From contig CM046878.1 in NCBI GenBank assembly GCA_025667525.1, positions 76,363,696 through 76,427,695 of the forward strand: a DNA stretch of 64,000 nucleotides, read 5' to 3'. Numbering within the stretch: position 1 is the first letter of the stretch; each line of letters opens with the position of its first letter. Under the pieces are notes generated by a model, which was given only the letters and a program-made list of their open reading frames with translations, had not been told where the DNA came from and did not search any database. Shown here piece after piece: positions 11,764-24,667 of the stretch. This DNA is from Glebionis coronaria. Taxonomy: Eukaryota; Streptophyta; Magnoliopsida; Asterales; Asteraceae. The position numbers were made by a program, and so were the translations under genes.

Positions 11764-14700
11764 GTCTACCCCCTAAAGGAACTCTGGTCTCCCAGAGTTC
11801 AACTGGACACAGAAGAAAATGCGAACAAGTGGAGGTACATAGTTTAGAACTGATTCATTGCTTCCCATGTAATTTCTGCACTACGGCATACCATAACAAT
11901 TAGAATTCAGTATGCTTCAGTTTCTTAATTCCTTCTCGAATAAATTTTCAAACTTAGATTAGAATAATGACCTTTCAGTACAGAGAAATATCAGGAGATA
12001 GAATGAAAACAAGAATTGCTTAAACGAACAAGGTGCGCTAAAACGAATCAAGATTGTTTAATCAATAAGGAATCAGAAATCACGCAACTGTAAAGCATGA
12101 CAATTTACTTTTAGAAAAATAGAGGGGAAATATGAATTACATACAAACATTTGGATTACAAGTTGTCACAATTATCTGTCTAGGCTTTGGTATTGCCTTT
12201 AAAACTCGGTTTAGGTACTTTCTTGATTTAAAGAAAATTTTACAAGGTTTAGTGATTTGAAATCAAACTATATATATTTAGTGAGTAAGCAGTTGCTAAA
12301 TCTTTTTCTTGATCAGGATTTCAAAGCCAAAAATTAGAACAGTTCAAAATAGTTATCTTGATTGGCTTAAGCACTTTTGGATGACTGTATGAAACTATTG
12401 TTTAAAACTCAAGTTTATTGTTACCATTAGAGAAAATCAAAATTTCAAATTATTTAGAATCAGTGTTAGAAATTATAAATTAAATTGATAATTTCATTAT
12501 CTTGAGAGTAAAGTATGATATGATCAAACACTTTAAAAGATACAGCTTCACATCCGTTTAAACACTAGTTATAAATCTACTAAAGAGGATGTATAGATCC
12601 GACATTAAACTTGAAATGGTATTTTGGTAATTTAAACACTTGATAAAATGTGTAAAACGTTCTTATAAACTTATAATAATTTTTAGAAATCCAAGAAGGT
12701 GTTTAATGCACAAAATGGTAAATATATGACATATTCTGGTTTTCAAAAGATGACAAGATAACAAACGAGTATGAAATGAATAATAATCAACAATTAGTAT
12801 GCGAGCAATAGCACGAGGGGATAAAACGAAATTCGTATCCATTTCTTAACGGACATGATAGAGTAGATGCATCAATGATAGGGACAATTGAAACAAAAGA
12901 TTTAACAAGATTAATTCACGAGTGTGGTTGGCGTCACCAACAATGGCTTGTTAAGTTCTCAATGGTCGATACACGATCGAAGGAGAAAAGCTACACGATA
13001 AATTTTCGAATCACAGAAAATTCTTAAGAAGTCACTCGAGAGTAATTCCAGTAAGATGAACAACATTAGCAATGAAAGGCGAAATCAACACATGATTCAC
13101 ACGAATGAATTTCAAGACGATAGAGTCTAACACACATCATCACAAGTACATGAAATCATTGTTCACTTCTAGTCATAAATCATATCTGCGTCCACAGACG
13201 TTTCGAAGGTCTACCAAAATAGATAGAGAAGGTCAATCGTTGTAGAAGCATAACAACGTTGAAACTTTCAAGTCTTGTATCAATGGTAAGAAATTAGACG
13301 AGTGGTAACGAGAATTATGTCATGAAGGAAGATGAGGTAACAGGTAAAACAAAGATCATTGAGTAAGGAAACATGTGCTTGTGGCATGTACTTTGTTCAA
13401 GAAAAGATAAGGGTTCAGATGTGTATGTCGCGAACTGGTGCTACTCGCATAAAATGTAAAAGTTTTCTAAACTTTATTTTATCTAACTTTTAAGGAACAT
13501 AAGTAAAAAGTTGGTTCTTGGCCAAATATTTAAGGTGACTATTATTCGGCCTCGTATGGCTCCTTCTAAATTACGCATAGGTGACCAGGCCATGCATAAT
13601 GTAGGTCTAAAAATGCAATGCACAGTTCGTCAAACCAGTATTACATGTCATATATTTAAAATACATATATAATGCCATTTGTAAAAATAGAAATCAAAAT
13701 TTTATGAAACTTTTCGCCAGTAACTAATTGGCTAGATGTTTAAATCAACAATTTTATTATTACAAGAATTCTTTACAAGACCAATTGTTGAACAATTTGT
13801 GAAATTACATCGTAAATTTATTGTCAATTAATTTTATAGGGTAACATTCAAGTATTTTGTAAAGCCCAAGTAGAACATTTTGTAAAATGATTTGCAAACA
13901 ATAATAATTTTGGTTTATATGGTGACATTATGACATCTTAGAAAATAGCGAGTGGGTTACATGAGAGTAGTAAAGAGTAGTTCACCAAACAATTGATGAA
14001 ATGGTTACAAGGTGATAAGGTTTCAAAAGGTTTAGCCAAAATCGTCATGAAACACGTGTCCAAATGATAACGAAAGATATGAAAACAAGAACTTCAAACC
14101 TCGACCCAAATCAGTGTTACGTTAGAAGTAGAAGAAAGATAAGATAAAATGACAAATAAGTCATGTATAAAAGAAGGATAAAGGATTCCATATGCGTAAT
14201 TTATTTGACATAAATATGTTTTTAAGAAAGTAGAGCATCAGTTCCCAAATAGTACAACTACTCCGAAAAGTTTCTATTTTAGGAAAGTTTAGGAATTTAA
14301 CATGTAAATAGTAATGTATAAAAATGTACACATTTTTCGAAACATATATTTTATCATCGGTTTATCAAATCACTTGGTTCCAAAAGTTCAAGATATATGT
14401 ATGTATGACCGGATTCAAAGTTATTATTTTTAAACGTTTTCAAAGGCAATCAATGTTTTTAGTGGTAAAATATCATTAGTTAAAGTTTTACGAGCTCAAT
14501 GAACTAAAAAACGCCTAAAAACCATATTTCAAAATTTCTATTAGCTTTGACTTTTTAGTCAACTTTGACTTTTGGGTTTGACCAGAACAATTGACTTGCT
14601 AATGACATTTTTAAGACTCGAAGTCTAAAGCAATTTCGCGTAAAACGATGTTTTGAACAAGTTTCTAGTTTTACTCGAGACTTGAAACGGATAAAAAAAT

Positions 14701-16278
14701 GGACGAAAATACCCTCGCATCAAATCTGTCACAAAATTAACATTTTAGAAATACGCAGAGTTAAGTTCTTAAATTTTACATTTTCAAATGAGCGTAACTT
14801 ACTCGTTTTTAAGATTTACTGGTCAAATTTTATGTCCTAAACGAACGTCTCCACAAGTAGGAATATATTTTTATGTCTAAAGTTTATAAAAATATTTTCT
14901 CGGCATCGTTAAATTACATGTATCTTTTTTGCAGAAAGTATATTTTTCGACATACCTTGAAATTTTATAAAACTTCATAACGACCTGGAATTTATGTATA
15001 CACATGACTTGTGGATTCCATAAAAACGAAAGAGAATAAATTGTATAATTAAACATGTAAAGAAAAACATAGTATAAAATTGGTTTATGAATACCAACGA
15101 TAATCTAAGAAACCAAAAACAACGCATTACATCCATGGCTTGAATTTCAAGATGCAAGATAAGAAGGTCTATTGGCGGTGTGATTTTCCAAAATCAGAAG
15201 ACATACCGAGAAAGAAATGAAACATTAATGGGTTGCACTCCCGGAGCGATGAGGTTTAATAAAAAGGGAGGATACAAGTTTATAGGAGTAGAATCGTATT
15301 CCAAACAATCGCCACATTATAGAGGATGAATTACAAGATGACGATGGTGTTTTCAAGGTACAACGAACGTTGTAATTCAAAGTCAAAACGTAGAATCGTG
15401 AATGAAATAAGAAATTTATTTGATATACAAGTGTCGTGTAAAATAGTGACGTAAAGGTCAATCAAGGTTGCGAAAACCCACGATATTATTCGACACGGGT
15501 TCAAGGGATGCTTCAAGATTTGTGACTTTCACGATGTCCTTTAGTCTTTTTCGGAGACACATTGAGCTACACAATGCTCTATAGACTATTTTTCAAGACA
15601 TCAAATCACAAATGGTCGGAAGGCAGTTTGTATATATAAATAGATATTTTAAAGAGGTTTAATAATAGAAGTAACATACAGGGTAGTAAAATGAAAATCG
15701 GAAGTTCATTGTAAGCATCACTTATTTAATCCTGAACAATGGTATCACGAGAATACGGCAACATGTAACAGTGAGTCGAGAAAAACAGACGGTTCAAAAC
15801 AAACGAGTATATGAGGTCAGTCGTATCTCGCATAAATGAAATAGCAATAGTACTCAGAAAAGTGAGTATGAAAAGTCGGCAGCATACGCGCTCTGAATAC
15901 AAGTATGTAATGTCATAACAATATAAAAGCATTGCAACAAGGTCAATTCACAAGAACAAGAATTCAAGAAATGCAGTAAGAGCATATGTAATCAAGTAAT
16001 ATCCAATGATAATTTCAGGAATCATATAGGCTTTGAAAAGACAAAGTAATTATCGTCATTAGAGTAATGTAAAATTTCAAAATGTAATCAAGAGATGAAA
16101 TACTACAATGATAATTAAAAGTAAATAATAAGGATTAGAGAGTTACCCGCGTAGAAATCGAACAACATTGGTAGATTCTGTGTTTGACACTAAGAAACAT
16201 GAAACATTTAAAATCTTAGTTATAGACCAAGTTTTGAAAACGACTCAGTTCCCAATAACCACTGCTCTAATACCAATC
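11764..16278 (-). other. Non-coding body of the LARD-like element
   Basis: 4.5 kb, A+T-rich, with stops in all frames and no gag, protease, RT or integrase motif I can recognise on either strand. Immediately inside the left LTR is a purine tract on the minus strand (plus: GTCTACCCCCTAAAGG at 11764-11779). Confidence 0.75.
16264..16275 (-). other. Primer-binding site of the LARD-like element
   Basis: The minus strand reads TGGTATTAGAGC, one base from the common TGGTATCAGAGC complementary to initiator-Met tRNA, three bases inside the right LTR. Confidence 0.85.
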
Positions 16279-18414
16279 TGTGAGACCCCCAAAATCAGGC
16301 AAGGAAACAACTAGGCAGCAATGGGGTTTCACGTTATGGTACAAGTAATAATGAAATACTGTTGACACAAAGTTGACGTAATAAAAACATATACATTACA
16401 TCATATACATCAGATTTTTTTAAACAAAAGGTCCTAGAGTTTTATAAGCGGAAAAATCTATTATTTAATTATGGTTTTGTAACTTATAGTTACCAAGATA
16501 CATGATAAATTTCTGACAGTTTTTAGATAAAACCAAAGTTTAAATACACACAGAAATCTCCACGCTGCGATAATATCCTGTGGGCTCCCATCCAAGCAAA
16601 ACTAAATAATAATACCTGAGATTAAACATGTAAAATCGTCAACATAAAGTTGAGTGATATTAATAGGTTTAACATTAAAGATGTGGAACACAAGCATTCA
16701 TTTGTAAACAAGAAATAGGGGAAATGGTTATGTACATTAACCATAGTCCGAAACATTATTATTGTTGTTTAGTTCATGAACCGAAGCTTAACTTATGTAA
16801 GTTCCTCTAGTGAGTATTCAACCTAAATACTCAAGTAACAAATCAAATGTTAAATGCGTCAAGGTAATCGGGACGGGGATTGTCAATACCAATGGATCCA
16901 CCCACAACATTCGTACTTAGCAACACAAGTAAATTAACGGTTCATGATCAAGAGAGGAAACTTATGGATATTGACTAAAAGCAATAATATCATTGAAAAC
17001 TGTTTGAAAAGCATACAAGTCTGGATAGCATACAAGTTCCGAATAGCATATAGTTTTTAAATAGATGTGTTCCACCATGTAAAATCTCACCCCGCGTTTA
17101 GAAACGCTGTGCAAGTAAAAAGGGGCTATGAACTCACCTTAGCCACGAGGTAAGTGAATCATTGAACTCAGAAGTTGAGTTGAAATAATAGTGGTAAGAC
17201 GATCATCGACGATATGGATGCCCGGTAAACACGAAAGCCGCAACCTACCAAATAAGGCGCGCAGTTTATTAATATTTGGCTTAAGTATAAACCATACTTG
17301 ATAAAATAAAACTTAACATTACAAAACAATGACAAATCCGAAAGAAAAACAATGCAAGTGATACTACAATACCCTTCTAGATGTTCACTTTATTAACTAC
17401 TTCCTCTATAAAAATATGCCGGTACATACCAAATGTACTCGCTGATTTCCCATACTTAGACAACTCGGATTTTTATGAAACTTGGTGAAAAACTCAATCA
17501 TAACCTGAATAAAACTCAGTTTAAATTTCATTAGATGATTTACATTTTAGAACCACCAGCTTGACACATTTCTAGACTTGAAAAACCGGACAAATTTGTA
17601 TACTTGACTCGTGAAACCATTTTGACCATCCTAACCTTTACTATTAGCAAAACCGACCATCGACTTTGAATATAGACTTAAAATGATAAGTTTAGGGCCT
17701 GTGAACAACCCTTGACCGTTTGTAAAACTCATTTTATAGTCCCCAAGATTCGATCCAAATATCGACAACAAATTCGGATTGTGCCGATACTCGTCTCCCG
17801 GTACACGAATAATCAAACTAGCGTAACTTATTCCTCGTTTTCAGTTAGAAGCTCTAATTTATACCAAATAGAAGATAAATAAAATCTCTACAATATGATC
17901 TCATTACCTCAACCTATATTCAGACTTAAGACATCCAAAAATGGCCTCAAACCTACTGCCCAAAATCACCTCTTTAAAAATCATATCAAATCTCTTTTTT
18001 TCAACACAAATTACCCATTTTTATCAATCCTAACCTCCTATAATTATCCTTTATCAATCTTAACACTTGCAAGTTACACAAAAAAATCAAAATAAAAAAT
18101 CTAAACTTTTTATGATCAAAACATGATGATCTCATTATGATCATCACATGCATAATGATCAAAACATTTTTCTAACCATAAATCATATGAAAACTTGAAA
18201 GTTATTGCATGTAAAAAATTTTGGTACCAAAACAATCATCTTTTGATTTCTAACATGGGTCTTAATTTAGCTTTAACCAAATCAAGCTCAAAATCAAGAA
18301 AATGGGGGTGTTTTGTTGTGGTGAAGGTGAGAGCAAGAACAAGAGAAAAAGAGAGAGAGAGTTATGATTTTTGGTTAGGTGGGAAAGTTATGTTAAGTGT
18401 GTGTAAATTTTTGT

Positions 18415-18424
18415 TTATATATGG
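18415..18424 (-). promoter_or_regulatory. TATA box in LARD right (5') LTR
   Basis: The minus strand reads CCATATATAAAC, conserved with 11188-11198. In the 5' LTR this would drive transcription of the element. Confidence 0.5.
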
Positions 18425-18936
18425 AAGTAGTTGAGGGTCTTGTTTTTCCAATTTTGATTCTTTTGGACCTAAAAGCTATTTGATAGTTTAAAGAGTAGAA
18501 AATGACTATTAGTAAATTTTGAAAATATTTACAGGATTCGGGTTTCGTAAAAATACTTTTCAAAAGTTAAAATGCATCATAAATGTGATATTATAGTCTC
18601 CTGAATCGACTTGACACGTCATTTAAATAAAACATCAAAAACATCGAACATTGAAACAATCGACAATGAGATGTAAAATATCGGGCATCCGTCGATATCG
18701 CGATCATTAGTAGTTCTCGTTATTCATTTATTTTGAGTAAACTCATTGTAAAATTCACGCGGGTGTTTTTAAATCAAAAACTTTTGATTTAAATAAATAT
18801 GAAAAAATAAAATAAATTTTTTATAATTCCAAGTAAAATATTATCAATGATCAGTAAATACTTAAAAAGTATAATTTATTAAAATTATCATGATCTCAGG
18901 ATTTACATATAAGAATACAAGAAAATGTAATATGTG

Positions 18937-19193
18937 GCGATATGTTTTTTTTTAAATTTCAAACTTGGAATTTGTATTTTATTTTTCGTGTTTCATAATT
19001 TTGCAGTTTATAGGAATTCAACATTTTCTGAGCTTCACTTCTCATTGTATGACTTCATTTTATATATCCTTCCGGAAACACTATCTAATATGTAAACTAG
19101 TTTTTCAGCATCACCAACGACTCTTAGTAAGGGCCCATCATAATGACCCTCCGTCTACAGTTATCCCAAGGTTAACCCAACCTGCGAGATCTG
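18937..19193. other. 257-bp block present only in the right LARD LTR
   Basis: The left LTR runs straight from ATATGTTGG to AAAATTCAAG (11695-11710). The right LTR has about 257 extra bases between the same flanks, starting next to a T-run (18946-18954) and ending CTGCGAGATCTGGG. A T-run at one end and a more complex other end would suit a SINE inserted in minus orientation, but no convincing tRNA-type A/B boxes or duplication were found. A deletion in the left LTR is equally possible. Confidence 0.6.
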
Positions 19194-19256
19194 GGAAAAT
19201 TCAAGAAGCACGAATTAAAGAATAAAATAATGCCGGGAAAAATAGGAGTTCTTACA

Positions 19257-19669
19257 TATATAAGTAAATAAGCAATCTCAGTACCCTGTCGAAAAATGAA
19301 CAAAGAAGAATCACATCGACTATAGTAAAATCCAATTCGGGTAGCATAACCTGCAAAACACTGAAACCAAGCAAGAGGTGCATGTTTCAGACCATATAAG
19401 GATCTCTGCAATAGACAAACATGATGAGGGTATCGAGTGTCAACAAAACCAGGAGGCTTAACAACCGGGATGAAAGTCTCGTCAAAATCAACACCGAGTT
19501 GTTGGCTACTACCATTGGCAACCAACCGAGCCTTATAACGGCTCAAAGTCCCGTCAGCATGAAACTTATGCTTAAATAACCACATGGAGCGAACCATATT
19601 AACACCTCCATGCTTTGGTACAAGTAACCAAGTGCCATTTTTAACCAACGCATTATATTCATCGTGCAT
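19257..19669 (-). pseudogene. Copia-1 reverse transcriptase, N-terminal part
   Basis: MHDEYNALVKNGTWLLVP, the start of the copia RT domain, is followed by WLFKHKFHADGTLSRYKARL and FDETFIPVVKP. It then jumps directly to PGFVDTRYPHHVCLLQRSLY. About 40 residues, including the D in the usual DVKNAFLHG motif, are missing, so this is an in-frame-looking deletion that kills catalysis. It ends at the catalytic loop (LLIYV), cut by the insertion starting at 19256; the rest continues at 9058. Confidence 0.88.
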
Positions 19670-19819
19670 AATATTATTCTAGTGAGAGTAAAGAAGAGCA
19701 AGGTGAGGATTTTTTGGAATATGAGAAATGGATGAGACATTTAGAGATATACGGTGGAGAGGTTTGACAATGCATGGCTAAGATCGTGTGACCATGGTAT
19801 GAGTACGAGTTGGTTCGGG

Positions 19820-21298
19820 TTATTGAGAGGGTTGTTTGATGATACGGCTCTGGTGGGGATTTGGTGATTCGGTAATGTTGGGTTCTTGGTAGGCAGGTGA
19901 AGGGGAGTCGGAGGCATGTGGAGTATTATGTTGTGCGGGTATTTGTTGTTGAGTAGTATTGGGAACGGTGGTTGATTTAGTGGCTATGGATGTGATAAGA
20001 GGGGAGATAGGAGAGTCGAGAAATGAGTAGGATGGTGAGGAGGACGGTGTCATGGATTTATAGGGGAATTGACTTTCCTCAAATGTTACATGTCGGGAGA
20101 GGATAATTTTTTTTGTTTCAAGGTCTAAGCATCGAAAACCACGATGATATGCGGGGTATCCTAAAAATTTACATGGAGTGACTCGAGGGGCAAGTTTGTA
20201 TGAGGAGTGAAGGTGGAGATAACATAAGCATCCGAAGATACGTAGGCTAGTGTATTCGGGTGGTTTATTGAAAAGGCGAGTGTATGGTATTTCGTTTTGG
20301 GTGGCGGTGGAATGTAAGAGGTTTAGAAGGTAGGTGGCCATATGGACAGCTTCAACCCAAAAAGTGGGAGGAAGGTGTGTTTGAAAGAGAAGAGTACGAA
20401 TCGTATTATTGATGGTACGAATCATAAGCTCCGCCTTGCCATTTTGTTGGGAGGTTTTTGGGCATGAAAAACGGAATTGGATGTCGTTTTTGGCAAAGAG
20501 GGAATGAAGGCGGGTGTCATCAAACTCACCACCATGATCACACTAGAAAATTTTAATGTCGCATTTAAATTGATTTTTAATGTATTTGCGAAAATGCATG
20601 AATTTATCAAACATGTCAGACTTGGATCGAAGGGGGTAAATCCAAAGATAATGAGAATAATGATCAAGAAATAACACATAATATTTGAAACCACTAGAGC
20701 TAATAATATGATATGTCCATAAATTAGAGTGAATAATATCAAAACAATGTTTAACACTTGACACAGAACTATGAAAAGGAAGTTTCACATGTTTTTCAAG
20801 TTGACAAGCATGACAAATATGTGAAGACCTAGTTTTATTACATGAAATGAAATTACGAGAAGCAAGGGATTGTAGCATTTCATCGCCCGGGTGTCTAAGG
20901 CGTTGATGCCACGTGGAAGAGTTGGTGGAGATGAAAGCAGTAGGGGTGGATGACGGTTTGCTGTCTAGGTAAAGATCGCCGGAGCTATCACATCGGAGGA
21001 GGATATGGTGAGTCAAAAAATCCTTCACAGAAAAACCAAAAGCGTCAAATTTGATAGTGCAATTATTGTCACTAGTGAATTGATGAACTAAAATCAGATT
21101 TTTAATTATGTTTGGGGTGACAAGGATATTATTAAGATGTAGGGGCCGATGGGTAGATGGAATAATGCTATGACCGGTGTTAGTGACAAGGATAGAATTA
21201 CCATTGCCAACATAAACAGATGGATATAAACGCTTATAAAAAATGGTACTTAAATTACGATTATTAAAGTTCAAGTGTGAGGAAGCACCTGTATCCAT
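19820..21298 (-). pseudogene. Copia-1 protease and integrase, broken
   Basis: The aspartic-protease motif DTGASSH is at the start (about 21280-21298). Next come the pre-integrase segment (STWHQRLRHPGDEM) with the H-H-C-C finger ending CHACQLEKHVKLPF, and the DDE core. The first catalytic Asp is changed: IHSNLWT stands where the family has IHSDLWT. A stop follows KCDIKIF (about 20540), then a frame change. The second Asp (CDHGGEF) and the E-containing QQNGKAE are visible around 20420-20530. The C-terminal part (19820-20425) has FWVEAVHMATYLLN and KFLGYPAYHRGFRC. Confidence 0.85.
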
Positions 21299-22510
21299 GT
21301 GCTACGTGAGTCTTGTAAGGTCATCGTGCTAAAAGCATTTGGAAGAGTTGTTGCCTGAGACTTATATGAACATGAAACGGGGCCTAGTATGCCTTGAACG
21401 GAAGTGGTATGGGCTGGATAGATAGCTTGTGGGGCTGCATAAAGAGCTTGGGCCAGCTGATGTGGTTGGGCCAACCCATAAATGGCGACTGCTACTGGAA
21501 TAGATGGCTGGGCTGGATATGGCTGAAGTGATGGACGAGGTACTGGACCAAGAACACCAAGTGGACCAGACTGGTGGGCTGCATAGGGTTGTTGGGTTAC
21601 ACGATAGGAGTAATAACTAGTGGGTTTGTGAAAGTTTTGTCTACTGTTGCTTCCATCCGGTGTACCAAATATACGACTGTTGTTACGAGTTGTCAAACCT
21701 GGCCTATTTCTTTGGTCATGAATGTACCTTTTGTCTCCAAAACGACACATTCCTTTGTTAAAATGGTTACAAAGTTGAGGAAGATTAGTGGGCTTGTGTG
21801 AGTTGGCATTCTGGTGCGACTTGTTTGAGGTCATGAGGAGCGAGGGTGATGACGAGTTGCTGTCAAAGGTATTTGTGGCACCGGTCTCATCTTTAAAGGA
21901 CGACTCTTTTAATAGAAGCATGGTGCGCACAGTTTCAAACGTCGGGAGAGGTTCCCAAGTGGCGAATGATTTCAATGAGGGTGTCAAAGCGAGAATCAAG
22001 GCCATTAATGGCATATATTACCAGGTTTTTCTCGCTTATATTACAGTCGAGATTTTTGAGTCGGTTCGCCGTAGATTGAATTTTGGTATAATATTCATTA
22101 ATGGTCATTGTGCCAATCTTGATGGAACGAAGTTCATTGTCTAGGTTAATAGCCCTAGCATCTTTGTTGTCATGAAAAAGTGATTTGAGATGGTCCCATA
22201 GATCTTTTGCATTACCGGGAGTGGTGACTACTTATTCTTGAAGAGAGTCACATAATGATCCAAGGATCCACATCTTGATGAGGTCGTCTAATTGACACCA
22301 TTCAGCGTTGGTAGATGAGTTTGCTTATTCTATATGTTTCTTGAGACCTAGACTACCAAGGTGAATGAGAGAAAAAGAGCTCCATGAATTATAATTGTGT
22401 TTTTCGAGGTCCAATTTAATAGGGACCTTGTTAGGGATGTTAAAAAGGATGAGTTTATCAGTGGAGGAGGGTGGTGGTGGTGTATCTTCAATAGCCATAG
22501 CAGTAGACAA
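21299..22510 (-). pseudogene. Copia-1 Gag, broken
   Basis: It begins with an ATG at 22510 (MSTAMAIEDT) and KLDLEKHNYNSW, the usual copia Gag start. Further left come NEYYTKIQ-type helices and the nucleocapsid at about 21830, with CNHFNKGMCRFGDK and a following H: a CCCH-type finger that has lost its third Cys. Several stops and frame changes lie between about 22010 and 22325. The C-terminal part (21300-21700) is low-complexity and rich in P, Q and A. Confidence 0.82.
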
Positions 22511-22590
22511 AAGGGATGAGAAAACAGTCGGTGGAGAAAAATGAGGGGAGAGGATTGGTGATTGGAAGAGATTTTAGGAGGGATTAGTTG

Positions 22591-22602
22591 GTTGTGATAC
22601 CA
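22591..22602 (-). other. Primer-binding site of copia-1
   Basis: The minus strand reads TGGTATCACAAC just inside the 5' LTR. It keeps the TGGTATCA core complementary to the initiator-Met tRNA 3' end that copia elements use. Confidence 0.8.
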
Positions 22603-22605
22603 TAT

Positions 22606-22747
22606 TGAAAGGTAAAATGTTTCCTTCATTTGTATTGATCTGACAAGTCATATATATATAATACAAAAGAGTATTCTAGAATACGGGCTTGACACAACAT
22701 GTGCCATAATACAAATAAAGAGCTAATGAATATAATGACAGCTAATA
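22606..22747 (-). repeat. Copia-1 5' LTR
   Basis: Partner of 7498-7639. On the minus strand it ends in TTTCA, followed directly by AT and the primer-binding site. Confidence 0.87.
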
Positions 22748-24440
22748 GATTTAAGCCCGGTTCTCGGTCCAGAGTTTTGAATCATTTGGTCTTCGGTCCG
22801 GTCGATTCAGTTCGATCTTATTAAAAACCTTACGATTATACTTAATAAGATCAGACCGAACCAAATTATTTCGGCCTGATCTCGATCCAAAGTTTTGAAC
22901 CATTTCAATGTAAATCCGAATCAAATGCTATGCCCTAAACCAAACGATCCCTAAAAATAAATAACTATTCACTTGATTCCTTTTAAACCTATTTGTTTAC
23001 TACGCTCACAATTCACATTCAAAAGTCATCATTTTACATCAAGAGGGTAAAAAAGTCAGAATATTTTTTTAAGAGTGACCCACTTGATACCTAGAGAAGG
23101 GGGGAGGGAGCAGGGAAAAAAGCCATAAAAGAAGTGGATGGACACACGTGCACACCATTATTATACTCCTACTTTACAAAGAATCATCTTTAATTTTATA
23201 TTAATATACTAATTTACAAAAATTTATCCTAAATTATTCTTGCTTCAAAACAGGGTCATGTTCTTTCTCAAATGACCAAATTAGCCATTTCATGGTAATC
23301 TAAATAAACTCAATTATTGTAAAGGAAAAGGAGCACCTAACCTTATCAAAGACAAGGAAAAAGGTAGGTCAACTTCTTTTTAATTACTTCACCAATGAAA
23401 TTTAAACCCAAACAACCTTTTTAGTATCATGACAATTCTGTTTAATATCAACAAGTTTAGTTACACCATATTTATTTTTCACAAGAGTGGTAAAAAATTC
23501 CTTTCTTTAAAGATGGTTGGTTGAAAACAATTATATAAATTGTCACTTTTGTATATGCTAGTACAAAATAAATGAGTTAAAAAATGGTAAAAAGAAATAA
23601 ACAATAAGATCAAATTCTAAAAAATGAAAAATGTTATGCGTTTGAACAATGATTATCGATTCACAAACTATAAAAAATCTATAGTTTATAATTACATTCA
23701 TAAAACTTTCTGTATTAAATTATAAGTCGAGATTTTAGTATAATTTTTTAAATGACTCGCTGCCATTGTTTTTTTTTCCTACCACTAATGCTTACCAAAA
23801 TTTCCATCTCTAACTTTTATATACTCTTATAACAAGTCTTTGGATCGATAAACACGATCCCATACAAAAAACACTCATTTTCTAAAATATAACGATACAT
23901 TCTACTTCATCATTAAAAAACAAGTAAAAGTTTATGAAAGAGAAGTAGATATAGCTAAACAGATCACATGATTTTGTACTAGTCAGTTTTGAACTTTCGA
24001 GTAAGAAGCGTTTTAAAAGCTTTCAAAACCCGACTTATTAGATGATGAATAGACGAAAAAAGACAATGCTCTTTGACGTGCGTTCTATTATGGCATTCTA
24101 TTCTCGACGGAGTCGTCGGATTCCACTCTACAAATGGACAAGAACCCGACATCAAAACAGAAACATGAATCATATGATACACCAAAACACAACCAATCTG
24201 AAAACAACAATAACTCCTACAACAAGAACTCCACCCCACAATTCATGCCATTGGCAAGCCATCTTTTAATAATAATGGCAGGAACAATGCCCATTTGGTG
24301 TGAGCTTTATAAATGCAATGTACCAAAACACAATAAGTTGAATCATTCAATGAGACAAGTGAAATTCAGGTGCACATATTAAATTTTCCCATTTTCATGA
24401 AACCTAAAAAAATATAAGGATATTATAGTCTTTTTATAAC
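22748..24440. other. Intergenic DNA upstream of the proline-rich gene
   Basis: No gene seen. 22755-22920 has two direct copies of a motif around CCAGAGTTTTGAATCATTT / CCAAAGTTTTGAACCATTT, and a foldback with arms GATCTTATTAA (about 22815) and TTAATAAGATC (about 22840). The remainder is AT-rich. Small frames at 23979-24382 overlap each other on both strands and resemble nothing known. Confidence 0.4.
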
Positions 24441-24453
24441 TAAGCCACCACCC

Positions 24454-24464
24454 TATATATATAT
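24454..24464 (+). promoter_or_regulatory. TATA box of the proline-rich protein gene
   Basis: CCCTATATATATATGTG lies about 210 bases upstream of the ATG at 24668, a plausible plant core promoter with a 5' UTR of about 180 bases. No other gene start is nearby. Confidence 0.55.
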
Positions 24465-24667
24465 GTGTACCACCTTTTACTAGCTTATATTTCCAATAAT
24501 ATTTTTGTGTTAACTTTTTACATACAAAGAAGTAAACAAAATCTTGTAGTAACAAGTAGTTCAAGTGTTTGACTTCTAAGTCTTATTTACACTAGTACTT
24601 ACAAAACTTTTATAAACTTTTTACAAATTTTTTATAAAAACTTGTCATAAGTTTTTAAAAAAAAAGT

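Larger units (their letters stand above)
9059..19256 (-). mobile_element. Large non-coding LTR retrotransposon (LARD-like), nested in copia-1
   Basis: LTRs at 9059-11763 and 16279-19256 flank 4.5 kb with no recognisable gene. The ends are TG...CA and a perfect 5-bp duplication TATAT lies at 9054-9058 and 19257-19261, interrupting the copia-1 YVDD codons. Minus orientation follows from the PBS next to the right LTR and the purine tract (AGGGGGTAGAC, minus strand) next to the left LTR. Long LTRs with a non-coding body fit the LARD class, mobilised by an autonomous relative; a badly decayed gypsy element is the alternative. Confidence 0.9.
16279..19256 (-). repeat. LARD-like element, right (5') LTR
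   Basis: 2978 bp. Same ends as the left copy, but longer because of an extra block at about 18937-19193. Confidence 0.92.
7498..22747 (-). mobile_element. Ty1/copia retrotransposon with short LTRs (Ale/Retrofit-like), twice interrupted
   Basis: Two 142-bp near-identical LTRs bound the element. Orientation is minus: the tRNA-Met-type PBS lies inside the right LTR, then Gag, protease, integrase, RT and RNase H run leftwards. Removing the 10.2-kb insert at 9059-19256 and the 454-bp MITE at 7969-8422 leaves about 4.6 kb, a normal size for this lineage. A CCCH-type rather than CCHC Gag finger and the short LTRs fit Ale/Retrofit. Stops, frameshifts, an RT deletion and a changed integrase Asp show it is dead. 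I saw no clean target-site duplication. Confidence 0.9.

Noticed and set aside
23979..24382. Overlapping small frames upstream of the proline-rich gene
   Set aside because: They are mutually overlapping on both strands with no similarity to known proteins.
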